Shown here: positions 47,728 to 57,969 of the stretch, piece after piece
How the letters are laid out: each line of letters starts with the position of its first letter
Position numbering within the stretch: position 1 is the stretch's first letter
Assembly (NCBI GenBank): GCA_900318915.1
Contig: ONMI01000004.1
Location: 1-64,000 of the forward strand
DNA: 64,000 nt
Reading direction: 5' to 3'
Source: an uncultured Prevotellaceae bacterium
Lineage (GTDB): Bacteria; Bacteroidota; Bacteroidia; Bacteroidales; Bacteroidaceae
Translations under genes and position numbers: made by a program
Notes under the pieces: model-generated
What the model was told of the DNA's origin: nothing
The model's input: only the letters and a program-made list of their open reading frames with translations
Database searches by the model: none

Positions 47728-48516
47728 ATGAGTATTTACTTAAAGACTGAGGATGAGATAGAACTCATGCGGGCGGCCAACCTTCTGGTTGGCGCCACGC
47801 TCGCTGAGGTGGGACGCCACATCAAACCGGGCGTCACCACCGCCGAGCTAGACAGGGTGGCCGAGGAGTTCATCCGCGACCATGGGGCACAGCCCACCTT
47901 CAAGGGCTTCCCCAATCCTTACGGCTCGCCTTTCCCCGCCAGCATCTGCACATCGGTCAACGATGTTGTGGTGCATGGCATACCCGACGACAAGACCGTG
48001 CTCAAGGACGGTGACATCATCTCTGTCGATTGTGGCACGCTGCTCAACGGCTTCTGTGGTGATTCTTGCTACACGTTCTGTGTGGGTGAGGTCGCTCCTG
48101 AGGTGAAAGCGCTGCTCGATGTGACGCGCGAGTCGCTCTACCGCGGCATTGCGCAAGCTGTGGCCGGACACCGGCTTGGCGACATCGGCTCGGCCGTGCA
48201 GGACTATTGCGAGGAGCACAGCTACGGAGTGGTGCGTGAACTCACCGGCCACGGCATCGGCCACAAGATGCATGAGGAGCCTTCCGTGCCCAACTACGGT
48301 CGCCGCGGCAACGGCATCATGCTCAAGGCTGGCATGTGCATCGCCATTGAGCCGATGATCACCATGGGAGGACGTGAGATTTACCTCTCACCCGACCGTT
48401 GGACCGTCCGCACCCGCGACGGAAAGCCTGCCGCACATTTCGAGCACACCATCGCCGTCAGGAGAGGTGAGGCCGACATTCTATCATCATTCGAGGAAAT
48501 TGAAACCAAAGCTTAG
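47728..48516 (+). CDS. map: Methionine aminopeptidase, type I
   Basis: A 262-residue M24A peptidase that removes the initiator Met. Metal ligands are visible in ISVDCGTLLNGFCGDSCYTF (two Asp), LTGHGIGHKMHEEP (His), AIEPMI (Glu) and EHTIAV (Glu). The N-terminal zinc-finger extension of some homologues is absent. It follows secY by 9 nt. Confidence 0.97.
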   Translation: MSIYLKTEDEIELMRAANLLVGATLAEVGRHIKPGVTTAELDRVAEEFIRDHGAQPTFKGFPNPYGSPFPASICTSVNDVVVHGIPDDKTVLKDGDIISVDCGTLLNGFCGDSCYTFCVGEVAPEVKALLDVTRESLYRGIAQAVAGHRLGDIGSAVQDYCEEHSYGVVRELTGHGIGHKMHEEPSVPNYGRRGNGIMLKAGMCIAIEPMITMGGREIYLSPDRWTVRTRDGKPAAHFEHTIAVRRGEADILSSFEEIETKA

Positions 48517-48532
48517 AACCAACTGATTCAAT

Positions 48533-48751
48533 ATGGCAAAACAATCCGCAATCGAACAAGACGGCACCATCGTCGAGGCTCTGTCCAATGCGATGTTCAG
48601 GGTGGAATTGGAGAATGGGTGCCCCATCACGGCGCACATCTCAGGTAAGATGCGTATGCATTACATCAAAATCCTGCCCGGCGACAAGGTAAAGGTGGAA
48701 ATGAGCCCCTACGACCTGACAAAGGGCCGTATAGTGTTCAGATACAAATAA
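48533..48751 (+). CDS. infA: Translation initiation factor IF-1
   Basis: A 72-residue OB-fold protein starting [17 protein letters not shown] with the conserved [19 protein letters not shown] segment. It blocks the ribosomal A site during initiation. Confidence 0.98.
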   Translation: MAKQSAIEQDGTIVEALSNAMFRVELENGCPITAHISGKMRMHYIKILPGDKVKVEMSPYDLTKGRIVFRYK

Positions 48752-48768
48752 TTCTCTATTATACAATC

Positions 48769-48885
48769 ATGAAGACAAGAGCATCATTGAAGAAGCGTAC
48801 TCCCGACTGCAAAATCGTACGTCGCAAGGGCCGTCTTTTCGTTATCAACAAGAAGAACCCCAAGTACAAGCTCCGTCAGGGCTAA
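48769..48885 (+). CDS. rpmJ: 50S ribosomal protein L36, Cys-poor form
   Basis: A 38-residue protein read from the sequence: it starts [20 protein letters not shown] and ends KYKLRQG. Only one Cys remains of the four-residue zinc site, so this is the zinc-independent (C-minus) variant. Located between infA and rpsM. Confidence 0.95.
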   Translation: MKTRASLKKRTPDCKIVRRKGRLFVINKKNPKYKLRQG

Positions 48886-48951
48886 GAGCTTCTTGGCACA
48901 CAAGTGCCGCAACTTTTATTCAAACCAAATTATCAATTATTTTTCAAACAA

Positions 48952-49332
48952 ATGGCAATTAGAATTGTTGGAGTAGATTTGCCCCAGAACAAGCGTGGCG
49001 AAATCGCATTGACCTACATCTATGGTATAGGTCGAAGTAGTTCAGCAAAGATATTGGATAAGGCAGGTGTAGACCGTGCACTCAAAGTGAATGAGTGGAC
49101 CGACGACCAGGCTGCCCGCATCCGTGAGATTATCGGTGCTGAGTACAAAGTGGAGGGTGACCTCCGTTCGGAAATTCAGATGAACATCAAGCGTCTCATG
49201 GATATTGGCTGCTATAGAGGCGTACGTCATCGTCACGGTCTTCCCGTGCGTGGACAGAGCACTAAGAACAATGCCCGTACACGTAAAGGCAAGAAGAAGA
49301 CTGTTGCTAACAAGAAGAAGGCCACTAAGTAA
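48952..49332 (+). CDS. rpsM: 30S ribosomal protein S13
   Basis: A 126-residue S13 starting at the ATG at 48952 ([17 protein letters not shown]); the longer frame from 48904 adds atypical residues. A short GGCAC/GTGCC hairpin lies upstream at 48895-48908. The basic C-terminal tail reaches the P-site tRNA. Confidence 0.97.
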   Translation: MAIRIVGVDLPQNKRGEIALTYIYGIGRSSSAKILDKAGVDRALKVNEWTDDQAARIREIIGAEYKVEGDLRSEIQMNIKRLMDIGCYRGVRHRHGLPVRGQSTKNNARTRKGKKKTVANKKKATK

Positions 49333-49353
49333 TTAATCAAAATCATTTAAGTT

Positions 49354-49743
49354 ATGGCAAAGAAAACAGTCACTTCGAAGAAGAGAAATGTAAAAGTTGA
49401 TGCTCTTGGACAACTGCATGTCCACAGCTCTTTCAACAATATTATCGTGACCCTGGCCAACAGCGAGGGACAGGTTATCTCCTGGTCGTCGGCTGGTAAA
49501 ATGGGCTTCCGCGGTTCTAAGAAGAACACTCCCTATGCTGCCCAAATGGCTGCTGAGGACTGTGCTAAGGTGGCTTACGACCTGGGCCTGCGCAAAGTGA
49601 AAGCTTATGTCAAGGGTCCCGGCAACGGACGTGAGTCGGCTATCCGTGCCACTCATGGTGCTGGTATCGAGGTTACCGAGATTATCGACGTTACACCGCT
49701 TCCCCACAACGGATGCCGTCCTCCGAAGCGTCGTCGTGTCTAA
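49354..49743 (+). CDS. rpsK: 30S ribosomal protein S11
   Basis: A 129-residue S11 of the 30S platform with [19 protein letters not shown] and the C-terminal [16 protein letters not shown]. Confidence 0.98.
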   Translation: MAKKTVTSKKRNVKVDALGQLHVHSSFNNIIVTLANSEGQVISWSSAGKMGFRGSKKNTPYAAQMAAEDCAKVAYDLGLRKVKAYVKGPGNGRESAIRATHGAGIEVTEIIDVTPLPHNGCRPPKRRRV

Positions 49744-49776
49744 TCATATTTTTTATTTCTGATTACTTTTTTTATT

Positions 49777-50382
49777 ATGGCAAGATATATAGGACCGAAA
49801 TCAAAAATCGCCCGCCGGTTCGGTGAACCGATCTTCGGCGAAGACAAAGTTTTGTCCAAGAGGAACTTCCCTCCTGGACAGCATGGCAACTCACGTCGCA
49901 GAAAGCAGTCTGAGTATGCTGTCATGCTGGCAGAGAAGCAAAAGGCTAAGTACACCTATGGAGTGTTGGAGCGTCAGTTCCGCAACATGTTTGAGAAAGC
50001 TGCCAAGGCAGAGGGTATCACCGGTGAGGTGCTCCTCCAGAATCTGGAGAGTCGCCTCGACAACGTGGTGTTCCGTCTGGGTATAGCTCCTACACGTGCT
50101 GCTGCCCGCCAGCTCGTCGGCCACAAGCATATCGTGGTAGACGGACAGGTGGTTAACATTCCTTCTTACTCCGTGAAACCCGGCCAAGTGATCGGCGTAC
50201 GTGAGAAATCCAAGTCGCTCGAGGTGATTGAGGCTGCTCTCGCTGGCTTCAACCACAGCAAGTATCCTTGGATTGAGTGGGACGAGAACACCAAGAGTGG
50301 CAAGTTCCTTCACAAGCCCGAACGTGCCGATATCCCCGAAAATATCAAGGAGCAGTTAATCGTTGAGTTGTACTCTAAATAA
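49777..50382 (+). CDS. rpsD: 30S ribosomal protein S4
   Basis: A 201-residue S4 with the S4 RNA-binding domain ([20 protein letters not shown]) and an N-terminal region lacking a full zinc Cys cluster. S4 is an autorepressor of the alpha operon in several bacteria. Confidence 0.98.
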   Translation: MARYIGPKSKIARRFGEPIFGEDKVLSKRNFPPGQHGNSRRRKQSEYAVMLAEKQKAKYTYGVLERQFRNMFEKAAKAEGITGEVLLQNLESRLDNVVFRLGIAPTRAAARQLVGHKHIVVDGQVVNIPSYSVKPGQVIGVREKSKSLEVIEAALAGFNHSKYPWIEWDENTKSGKFLHKPERADIPENIKEQLIVELYSK

Positions 50383-50394
50383 ATCATTAAATTA

Positions 50395-51390
50395 ATGGCG
50401 ATATTAGCATTTCAAAAACCTGACAAAGTCGTCATGCTGGAGGCCAACGACAAGTTCGGTAAGTTCGAGTTCCGCCCTCTCGAGCCGGGATTCGGTGTTA
50501 CCATCGGCAATTCGTTGCGCCGTATCCTCTATTCCTCGCTTGAGGGTTACGCCATCAACACCATCAAGATTGCTGGTGTGGAGCACGAGTTCTCTTCGGT
50601 CTCCGGCGTGAAGGAGGATGTCACCAACATGATCTTGAATTTGAAACAAGTAAGATTCAAGCAAGTAGTAGAAGAATTCGAGAACGAGAAAGTCAGCATC
50701 ACTGTAGAGAACACTACCGTGTTCCGCGCCGGTGATATTGGAAAATATCTTTCTGGATTTGAAGTGTTAAACCCTGATTTGGTGATTTGTCATTTAGATG
50801 TCAAAGCGTCGATGCAGATAGACATTACTATCAACAAGGGCCGTGGCTACGTGCCTGCCGATGAGAATCGTGAGTTCTGCACCGACGTCAGCGTAATTCC
50901 AATCGATTCTATCTACACCCCTATCCGTAACGTAAAATACACTGTCGAGCCCTATCGTGTCGAGCAGAAGACCGACTACGACAAGCTCGTCATCGAGGTA
51001 ACAACGGACGGTTCCATTCATCCCAAGGATGCTCTCAAAGAGGCAGCCAAAATCCTTATCTATCATTTCATGCTCTTCTCTGATGAGAAGATTACGCTTG
51101 AGACTCCCGAAGCCGATGTGAATCAGGAGTTTGATGAGGATGCTCTTCACATGCGCCAGCTGCTCAAGACTCGTCTTGTCGATATGAACCTGAGCGTGCG
51201 TGCTCTCAACTGCCTCAAGGCTGCCGATGTGGAGACACTCGGCGACCTGGTGCAGTACAACAAGACCGACCTGCTCAAGTTCCGCAACTTTGGTAAGAAG
51301 TCGCTTTCTGAGTTGGACGACCTGCTTGAGAGTCTGAAACTTTCGTTTGGAACTGATATCTCGAAGTACCAACTTAACAAAGAACCCTAA
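50395..51390 (+). CDS. rpoA: DNA-directed RNA polymerase subunit alpha
   Basis: A 331-residue alpha subunit with the N-terminal dimerisation domain ([22 protein letters not shown]) and the C-terminal helix-hairpin-helix domain that contacts UP elements and activators ([20 protein letters not shown]). One nucleotide separates its stop from the rplQ ATG. Confidence 0.98.
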   Translation: MAILAFQKPDKVVMLEANDKFGKFEFRPLEPGFGVTIGNSLRRILYSSLEGYAINTIKIAGVEHEFSSVSGVKEDVTNMILNLKQVRFKQVVEEFENEKVSITVENTTVFRAGDIGKYLSGFEVLNPDLVICHLDVKASMQIDITINKGRGYVPADENREFCTDVSVIPIDSIYTPIRNVKYTVEPYRVEQKTDYDKLVIEVTTDGSIHPKDALKEAAKILIYHFMLFSDEKITLETPEADVNQEFDEDALHMRQLLKTRLVDMNLSVRALNCLKAADVETLGDLVQYNKTDLLKFRNFGKKSLSELDDLLESLKLSFGTDISKYQLNKEP

Positions 51391-51391
51391 A

Positions 51392-51871
51392 ATGAGACAT
51401 AATAAGAAATTCAATCATCTCGGCCGTAAAGCTGATCATCGTAAGGCGATGCTTGCCAATATGGCCATCTCGCTGATAATGCACAAGCGCATTACCACGA
51501 CCGTGCCTAAGGCTAAGGCTCTCCGCGTGTATGTGGAGCCCATCATCAACCGTGCCAAGGACGATTCTACCCACTCACGCCGTGTTGTGTTCAGCTATCT
51601 GCAGAACAAGTATGCCATCCAGGAGCTCTTCGGCCCCGTGGCTGAAAAGATTGCCAACCGTCCTGGTGGTTACACCCGTATCGTGAAGCTCGGTGCCCGT
51701 CAGGGTGATGCCGCTCCTGTATGCTTCATCGAACTGGTCGACTTCGACGAGAATATGGCCAAGACTCCGAAAGCTGCTGCCAAGAAGACCCGCCGCAGCC
51801 GCAAGTCGAGCAAGGCTGAGGCTCCTGCCGCTGAGGCTGCTGAGGCTGCTGAGGCTCCCGCCGCTGAGTAA
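51392..51871 (+). CDS. rplQ: 50S ribosomal protein L17 with acidic tail
   Basis: A 159-residue L17 starting at the ATG at 51392 ([18 protein letters not shown]). The core ends near residue 115; a Lys/Arg-rich then Ala/Glu-rich tail ([19 protein letters not shown]) follows, an extension commonly seen in Bacteroidetes. Confidence 0.97.
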   Translation: MRHNKKFNHLGRKADHRKAMLANMAISLIMHKRITTTVPKAKALRVYVEPIINRAKDDSTHSRRVVFSYLQNKYAIQELFGPVAEKIANRPGGYTRIVKLGARQGDAAPVCFIELVDFDENMAKTPKAAAKKTRRSRKSSKAEAPAAEAAEAAEAPAAE

Positions 51872-51905
51872 GACTTCCCTCTCTTTCCCAAGAGATTCCC
51901 TGATA

Positions 51906-51938
51906 GAGGCTGCCTGGTTCGTCCGGGCGGCCTCTTTT
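51906..51938 (+). terminator. Intrinsic terminator of the ribosomal protein operon
   Basis: GAGGCTGCC (51906-51914) and GGCGGCCTC (51926-51934) pair with one wobble, followed by TTTT. It closes the rplC-rplQ transcription unit. Confidence 0.85.
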
Positions 51939-52077
51939 GCGTATATAGGGTTTCCCCTATCTCTCTGTCGGGATTTTCCGTTGGCGGTATTGTTCCTTTT
52001 TCTTAATTTTACACCCGAAAAGCGAACAGTTCGAAATTTTTCGGGCCTCTCGGGTGTCGTTTGTCATCTTATTTTGT

Positions 52078-52085
52078 TATATTTG
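52078..52085 (+). promoter_or_regulatory. -7 box of the glycine-zipper lipoprotein gene
   Basis: TATATTTG at 52078-52085 lies 23 nt before the ATG at 52109. A TTTG at 52060-52063 is too close to serve as -33; the proper position is weak. The rest of the 52 kb gap (51939-52077) shows no gene. Confidence 0.6.
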
Positions 52086-52108
52086 CGAAACATAAAAACA
52101 ATACAGTC

Positions 52109-52876
52109 ATGAAGAATTGGATGATTTTTCCTTTTTGTGCCTTGCTGCTCCTGAGCGGATGCGGTTCCTATACAGGCATGGGTGCCTATACGGGCAGTTC
52201 TATCGGCTCCGTGCTCGGTTCCGCCATCGGCGGTATCACCGGCGGACGCCATGGCCATGATGTGGGCACTATAATCGGTATGGCCGGAGGTGCCATCGTG
52301 GGAGGTGCTATCGGCGCCAAGGCCGACCAGGACCGTCAGGAGGGCTATGAGCGGGCCCGGGAGAGGGTAGAGCAGCGACGCATGGAGCGCGACCGTTACG
52401 ACAGCAATGCCGGTTACAACAACCGCAACAACAGCTACGACGGCGGCGCTTACAGCAATGAAGAGGCCTACGACGACCGCCTCTACGATTTCGACACCTC
52501 ATCTTCCTATGAGGCCGTCACTGAGTCTTCGGCCGATGCCGTACGTCTTGGCCGCGTTCGCTTTGTGAATCGCGACAACGATGCCGTGCTGCGTTCCAAC
52601 GAGGTGTCCAAACTGGTGTTCGAAGTGCGCAATGTTTCCAGCCACACTCTTTACAATGTGCAGCCTGTGGTCGAGGAAACCAGCGGCAACAAGCGTATCT
52701 GGGTGTCGCCCAGCGCCTTTATAGAGAATCTGGAGCCGGGACGTGCCGTGCGCTACACTGCCATGGTGAGCACCGGCAAACTCAAGAACGGCAACGCCTC
52801 CTTCCATGTCTACGTGCAGCACAACGGCCGCATAGTGGCCGACTCCAACGAGTTTACCCTCACCACGCAGAAATAA
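52109..52876 (+). CDS. Glycine-zipper lipoprotein
   Basis: A 255-residue lipoprotein. The signal peptide ends in the lipobox LLSGC, so Cys near residue 17 is the lipidation site. Residues about 25-70 form a glycine zipper (SSIGSVLGSAIGGITGG, then GTIIGMAGGAIVGGAIGAKA), typical of small outer-membrane proteins. An Arg/Glu and Tyr/Asn-rich linker follows, then a C-terminal beta domain (LVFEVRNVSSHTLYNVQPVV) that resembles an Ig-like fold. The role is unknown; envelope localisation is well supported. I start at 52109, after the -7 box. Confidence 0.85.
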   Translation: MKNWMIFPFCALLLLSGCGSYTGMGAYTGSSIGSVLGSAIGGITGGRHGHDVGTIIGMAGGAIVGGAIGAKADQDRQEGYERARERVEQRRMERDRYDSNAGYNNRNNSYDGGAYSNEEAYDDRLYDFDTSSSYEAVTESSADAVRLGRVRFVNRDNDAVLRSNEVSKLVFEVRNVSSHTLYNVQPVVEETSGNKRIWVSPSAFIENLEPGRAVRYTAMVSTGKLKNGNASFHVYVQHNGRIVADSNEFTLTTQK

Positions 52877-52931
52877 GCGTGCGGCGGTTTCCGTGGCCTT
52901 CTGGGCCCCTGAATGCCGCTTGTATAAAATG

Positions 52932-52967
52932 AACCGGCAGCGATGATTCACATCTTCGCTGCCGGTT
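52932..52967. terminator. Bidirectional terminator
   Basis: AACCGGCAGCGA (52932-52943) and TCGCTGCCGGTT (52956-52967) are a perfect 12-bp inverted repeat with a 12-nt loop, between the + strand lipoprotein and the - strand rlpA gene. Confidence 0.85.
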
Positions 52968-53001
52968 TCTATAGTATCACTTAGTATCTATAGTTCTAGC
53001 C

Positions 53002-53370
53002 TTATTCTTTCTTTACTTTTTTCACGACTTCCACCACCACATCGGCCACGCCTTGACGCAATATGTCAATCTCTTCGGCGGCTTTGCGCGACAGGTCTAT
53101 CAGCAGCCGGCGGTGGTGCGGACCGCGGTCGGTCACCTTCACCACTACGCTCTTCCCGTTCTTCGGATTGGTCACCTTCACCAAGGTGCCCAATGGCAGC
53201 GAGCGGTGGGCGCACGTCATGCTGTTCTTGTCGTAGGGACTGCCGTCGCTCATCCGTCGCCCGTGCAGGCTGTTCGAATAGTACGAGGCCTTGCCCTTGT
53301 ATTGCTGGGCCGCCATAGGAGCGGTAGCGCCTATGGCGGCGGCCAGAAGTAGTGTGCGGAGCAGTCGCAT
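53002..53370 (-). CDS. RlpA-like septal ring lytic transglycosylase family protein
   Basis: A 122-residue exported protein. The signal peptide runs to about residue 22 (AAAIGATAPMAAQ). A double-psi beta-barrel follows: GKASYYSNSLHGRRMSDG, MTCAHRSLPLGTLVKVTNPKNG and VKVTDRGPHHRRLLIDLS, with Asp in TDRGP as the usual catalytic position. There is no SPOR domain, so this is the short form. RlpA proteins cleave denuded glycan or bind the septum. It is 11 nt downstream of gdhA on the same strand and may share its transcript. Confidence 0.88.
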   Translation of the reverse strand: MRLLRTLLLAAAIGATAPMAAQQYKGKASYYSNSLHGRRMSDGSPYDKNSMTCAHRSLPLGTLVKVTNPKNGKSVVVKVTDRGPHHRRLLIDLSRKAAEEIDILRQGVADVVVEVVKKVKKE

Positions 53371-53381
53371 GCGTGTATGGA

Positions 53382-54719
53382 TTAAACGATGCCCTGGGCC
53401 ATCATGGCGTGAGCCACCTTCATGAAGCCGGCGATGTTGGCGCCCTTCACGTAGTTGATGTAGCCGTTGGGTTCAGTTCCATACTTCACGCACTGGTCGT
53501 GTATGTTGCTCATGATGCCGTGCAGCTTCTCGTCTACCTCAGCACCGCTCCAGCCCAGACGCATCGAGTTCTGGGTCATCTCCAGACCGGAGGTGGCCAC
53601 ACCGCCGGCGTTCACAGCCTTGCCGGGAGCGAAGAGCTGGCCGGCAGCCACAAACTTGTCTACAGCCTCGGCTGTGCAGCCCATGTTCGACACCTCGGCC
53701 ACGCAAAGGGTCTTGTTGGCCAGCAGCATGTCGGCGTCTTTGCCGTTCAGCTCGTTCTGGGTAGCGCAGGGCAGAGCGATGTCTACCTTCACCTCCCAAG
53801 GCTTGCGGCCTGCATAGAAAGTGGAGCCGGGGAATTCGTCGGCATAGGGAGCGCACACATCGTTGCCGCTGGCGCGCAGCTCAAGCATATATTCTATCTT
53901 CTCGTCGTTCAGACCGGCAGGATCGTAGATGTAACCGTCGGGACCGGAGATGGTCACCACCTTGGCGCCCAGCTCGGTAGCCTTCTTGGCAGCACCCCAG
54001 GCCACGTTGCCGAAACCGCTGATGGCCACAGTCTTGCCCTTGATGTCGATACCGTGGGTCTTCAGCATCTGGTTCACGAAGTACAGAGCACCGAAACCGG
54101 TAGCTTCCGGACGCAGGATTGAGCCGCCCCATTCCATTCCCTTACCGGTGAGCACACCCTGGAACTGGTGGGTAAGCTTCTTATACATACCGAAGAGATA
54201 GCCAATCTCACGGCCGCCCACACCGATGTCGCCGGCAGGAACGTCCATATCCGGACCAATCACCTTGTGGAGCTCCAGCATGAAGGCCTGGCAGAAACGC
54301 ATAATCTCAGCGTCGCTCTTGCCGCGGGGAGCAAAGTCGGAACCACCCTTGCCGCCGCCCATAGGCAGTGTGGTGAGGGCATTCTTGAAAGTCTGCTCGA
54401 AACCGAGGAATTTCAGGATTGAAAGGTTCACCGACGGGTGGAAGCGCAGACCGCCTTTGTACGGGCCGATAGCGCTGTTGAACTGCACGCGGTAGCCCAG
54501 GTTCACCTGAACCTCGCCCTTGTCGTCTACCCAAGGCACACGGAAAGTAAGGATGCGCTCCGGTTCCACGATGCGCTCGATAATCTTTGCTTTCTCAAAT
54601 TCAGGGTGCTGATTGTAGACTTCCTCTACCGAAAGAAGAACCTCTCTTACGGCCTGCAGGTACTCCAACTCGCCTGGGTGCTTTTTCTCCAGGTCTTGCA
54701 TGATTTTCTCAACTTCCAT
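53382..54719 (-). CDS. gdhA: NADP-type glutamate dehydrogenase
   Basis: A 445-residue hexameric-type dehydrogenase for 2-oxoglutarate plus ammonium to glutamate. The substrate-site segment GPYKGGLRFHPSVN, the catalytic Lys region PMGGGKGGSDF and the nucleotide fold VAISGFGNVAWGA are visible. The length and sequence fit the NADP-dependent assimilatory class. It has its own near-perfect promoter and is divergent from the PEP-binding gene. Confidence 0.96.
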   Translation of the reverse strand: MEVEKIMQDLEKKHPGELEYLQAVREVLLSVEEVYNQHPEFEKAKIIERIVEPERILTFRVPWVDDKGEVQVNLGYRVQFNSAIGPYKGGLRFHPSVNLSILKFLGFEQTFKNALTTLPMGGGKGGSDFAPRGKSDAEIMRFCQAFMLELHKVIGPDMDVPAGDIGVGGREIGYLFGMYKKLTHQFQGVLTGKGMEWGGSILRPEATGFGALYFVNQMLKTHGIDIKGKTVAISGFGNVAWGAAKKATELGAKVVTISGPDGYIYDPAGLNDEKIEYMLELRASGNDVCAPYADEFPGSTFYAGRKPWEVKVDIALPCATQNELNGKDADMLLANKTLCVAEVSNMGCTAEAVDKFVAAGQLFAPGKAVNAGGVATSGLEMTQNSMRLGWSGAEVDEKLHGIMSNIHDQCVKYGTEPNGYINYVKGANIAGFMKVAHAMMAQGIV

Positions 54720-54770
54720 AGTAAAATGTGTTTTTTAGATTAAAGATAACATAATGTCATTGTTGGTAGG

Positions 54771-54802
54771 CAAATGTAGGTATTTTTTGTGTTACTGCCA
54801 AA
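54771..54802 (-). promoter_or_regulatory. gdhA promoter
   Basis: On the minus strand, TTTG (54802-54799), exactly 20 bp, TACATTTG (54778-54771), a full consensus Bacteroidetes promoter. The leader to the gdhA ATG at 54719 is about 45 nt. Confidence 0.9.
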
Positions 54803-54837
54803 TAATCTACCGTTAATTTGCAGCTGAGGCATTACTT

Positions 54838-54871
54838 TTTGCTTAAATCTCACTTTTTTTACCTATTTTTG
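54838..54871 (+). promoter_or_regulatory. Promoter of the PEP/pyruvate-binding gene
   Basis: TTTG (54838-54841), 22 bp, TATTTTTG (54864-54871) followed by CAG. It precedes the ATG at 54902 by 30 nt and diverges from the gdhA promoter. Confidence 0.7.
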
Positions 54872-54901
54872 CAGTTGATACAACCCTCTATCCCGCTAAA
54901 T

Positions 54902-57720
54902 ATGGAAAATATACCTCAGGAATGGACCCAGTTCTACCTCAAGGACGTGTCGTTCGTCAATCTCATGACGCACCGTATCTTCAATGTGCTTATCGTGGCC
55001 AACCCCTACGATGCCTTCATGCTCGAGGACGACGGCAGGGTCGACGAGAAGATTTTCGACGAGTATATGGAGCTCGGCCTGCGCTATCCGCCCACCTTCA
55101 CCCAGGTGAGCACCATCGAGGATGCCAACCATGTGCTCAGCACCACCGATATCGACCTTGTGATCTGCATGCCCGGCAATGCCGACAACGACGCTTTCGC
55201 CGTGGCACGCGAGATAAAGGTGTCGTTCCCACATCTGCCCTGCGTGGTGCTCACACCTTTCTCCCACGGCATCACCCGCCGCATACAGGATGAGGACATG
55301 TCCGTCTTCGACTATGTGTTCTGTTGGCTCGGCGACACCAACAGGAGGCCGGCGTGCAGATGATACTGCTGGTGGAGGACAGCATACGCTTCTACTCCTC
55401 CGTGCTGCCCAATCTCTACAGCTATATCCTTGTGCAGAGCAAGCGCTTCTCTACCGAGGCCCTCAACCCGCACACCGCGGCGCAGCGCAAGCGCGGACGT
55501 CCCAAAGTGGTGCTCGCGCGCACCTACGAAGAGGCCATCAGCATCTATGAGAAGTATGCCGACAACACCATCGGCGTGATCAGCGACGTGCGTTTCCCCC
55601 GGGAGGGCAAGAAAGATCCGGAGGCCGGTTTCCGCCTGCTCCGCGAGATAGGTGCAGAACCGCGCGCGTGCCCAGGCCGAGGGTTTCCATTATGTCGACA
55701 AGAACTCGAAGAAGATGAATATCGACCTGCGCAATCTGTTGGCCGAGCACATGGGGTTCGGCGACTTCATCTTCCGTGATCCGGTCACCAAGCATGAGGT
55801 GATGCGTGTGCGCAGCCTCAAGGAGCTCCAGGACAATATCTTCAACATACCCTACGACTCCATGCTCTACCATGTGTCTCGCAACCATGTGAGCCGCTGG
55901 CTCTGCGCCCGCGCCATCTTCCCCGTGTCGCAGTTTCTACGCCACGTCACCTGGCACAAACTGAAGGATGTCGACGCCCACCGCCAGATTATCTTCGATG
56001 CCATCGTCAAGTACCGCCGCATGAAGAACATCGGTGTCACTTCGCCCGCATCGGCGACGGCTCTCTCGGCGGAAAGGGTAGGGGACTGGCCTTCCTCGAC
56101 AACATCGTGAAGCGTCACCCGCAGTTCAACCAGTTTCCCAACGCCACCGTGTCCATCCCGAAGACTGTGGTGCTTTGCACCGACATCTTCGACCGCTTCA
56201 TGGATTCCAACAACCTCTACCAGATAGCTCTCAGCGATGCCCCCGACGAGGTCATCCTTGACCACTTCCTCAAGGCGCAGCTGCCCGACTCGCTCATCGC
56301 CGACTTCTTCACCTTCTTCGAGGCCACCAAGAGTCCTATCGCCGTGCGCTCCTCGTCGCTGCTCGAGGATGCCCACTACCAGCCTTTCGCCGGCATCTAC
56401 TCCACCTATATGATACCCTATCTCGACGACAAGTACGAGATGCTCAGCATGCTGGCCTGTGCCATCAAGGGCGTCTACGCTTCCGTCTACTATCATGACA
56501 GCAAGGCTTACATGGCCGCCACCTCCAATGTCATCGACCAGGAGAAGATGGCCGTCATCCTTCAGGAGGTGGTGGGGCGTTCCTACGGCACGCGCTATTA
56601 TCCCAGCTTCAGCGGTGTGCTGCGCTCGCTCAACTATTATCCCGTGGGCGACGAGAAGGCCGAGGACGGCATCGCTAGCCTGGCACTCGGATTGGGCAAG
56701 TATATAGTCGACGGCGGGCAGACACTGCGTGTGAGTCCCTATCATCCGCACCAGGTGCTCCAGACCAGCGAGCTCGACACAGCCCTGCGCGAGACGCAGA
56801 CCCGCTTCTATGCCCTCGATATGGAGCATGTGGGCAGCGACTTCAAGGTCGACGACGGCTTCAACATCCTCAACCTGCGTGTCAAGGAGGCCGACAAAGA
56901 CCAGTCCCTGCAGCACATCGCTTCTACCTACGACCCCTACGACCAGGTGATACGCGACGGCATCTATGAGGGCGGACGAAAGGTCATCACCTTTGCCGGC
57001 GTGCTCCAGCACGATGTCATCCCCGTACCCGAAATCCTGCAGATGGCCATGCAGTACGGTGCCGAAGGCATGCGGCGCCCCGTGGAGATAGAGTTTGCCT
57101 GCAACATCAACAAAGACCGCACCTGCGACTTCTACCTGCTCCAGATAAGACCTATTGTCGACTCCAAGCAGATGCTCGAGACCAACCTCGAGGCCATCCC
57201 CGACGAGAAGTGCCTGCTCCGCTCGCACATGTCGCTCGGCCACGGCATCAGCGAGGATGTCACCGACGTGGTCTACGTCAAGACGCCCGAAAACTTCACC
57301 GCTGCCAACAATCCCGAGATTGCCCTCGAGATAGAGCAGATAAACCGGCGCTTCCTCGACGAGCACCGAAACTATGTGCTCATCGGCCCCGGCCGGTGGG
57401 GCTCCAGCGATTATTGGCTCGGTGTGCCGGTCAAGTGGCCGCACATCAGTGCCTCGAGGGTCATCGTGGAGACCACACTCAAGAACTACCGCGTAGACCC
57501 CAGCCAGGGCACGCACTTCTTCCAGAATCTCACCAGTTTCGGTGTGGGCTACTTCACCATCAACGATGTCACCTCCAACGGTATCTGCCGTCTCGATGTG
57601 CTCGATGCCATGCCGGCGGTCGAGGAAACGCAGTTCGTGCGACACGTCCGATTCGACAAGCCGCTCCGCATCATGATGGACGGTAAAAAGCAGGAAGGGG
57701 TGGTTTTGCTCCCCGAATAG
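54902..57720 (+). pseudogene. PEP/pyruvate-binding protein gene with three internal lesions
   Basis: This large gene encodes a two-receiver plus PPDK_N-type protein common in Bacteroidetes but is broken into four frames: 54902-55363, about 55345-55650, about 55655-56038 and about 56042-57720. The first receiver-like domain runs from the ATG at 54902 (MENIPQEW). The second has ILLVEDSIRFY and VISDVRFPREGKKD. The nucleotide-binding part has RSSSLLEDAHYQPFAG, ALGLGKYIVDGG and YLLQIRPIVD. Comparison by memory with intact relatives suggests each break is a deletion of roughly 13-22 codons with a frame change, not a single-base error. The end (MMDGKKQEGVVLLPE) is intact. It is either a real pseudogene or an assembly problem. 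Confidence 0.8.
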
Positions 57721-57791
57721 GGGGCAAAATACCCTTTTCTCTTGATTTATATCAATAAATTGTAATCTTTACACTATTAATTTGAAAAATA

Positions 57792-57823
57792 TTTGGAGGG
57801 AAAAGTTTAAAACCTTAACTTTG
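57792..57823 (+). promoter_or_regulatory. Consensus promoter with no downstream gene
   Basis: TTTG (57792-57795), exactly 20 bp, TAACTTTG (57816-57823) followed by CATCG. No + strand coding region follows; a terminator appears about 60 nt later, so it most likely drives a short RNA. Confidence 0.85.
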
Positions 57824-57829
57824 CATCGT

Positions 57830-57892
57830 GTTTTTCATAGTATTAGATTTAAGGTTAACAAAGGTTGGAGTACAGCGGTACTCCTTTTTTTT
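57830..57892 (+). ncRNA. Candidate short noncoding RNA
   Basis: Transcription from the promoter above would start near 57830 and stop at an intrinsic terminator: GGAGTAC (57867-57873), loop AGCG, GTACTCC (57878-57884), then eight T to 57892. The 5' part (TTAGATTTAAGGTTAACAAA) is AT-rich and unstructured. The predicted RNA is about 60 nt. No ORF with a start fits. Antisense or 3' UTR function is not indicated, because the upstream pseudogene has already ended. Confidence 0.7.
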
Positions 57893-57969
57893 GTCCCTAC
57901 CGCATCCTACACCTTTTTATAGATAGGTCATGTAGGTTATTTCAAGGCTTTATTTTGAATTTTATGAAG

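Noticed and set aside
55330..56042. Programmed frameshifting in the PEP-binding gene
   Set aside because: No slippery heptamer or stimulatory structure is apparent at the breaks, and residues appear to be missing at each one, which frameshifting would not explain.
55867..57645. 592-codon minus-strand frame over the PEP-binding gene
   Set aside because: The + strand reading matches clear nucleotide-binding motifs, so the reverse frame is a shadow.
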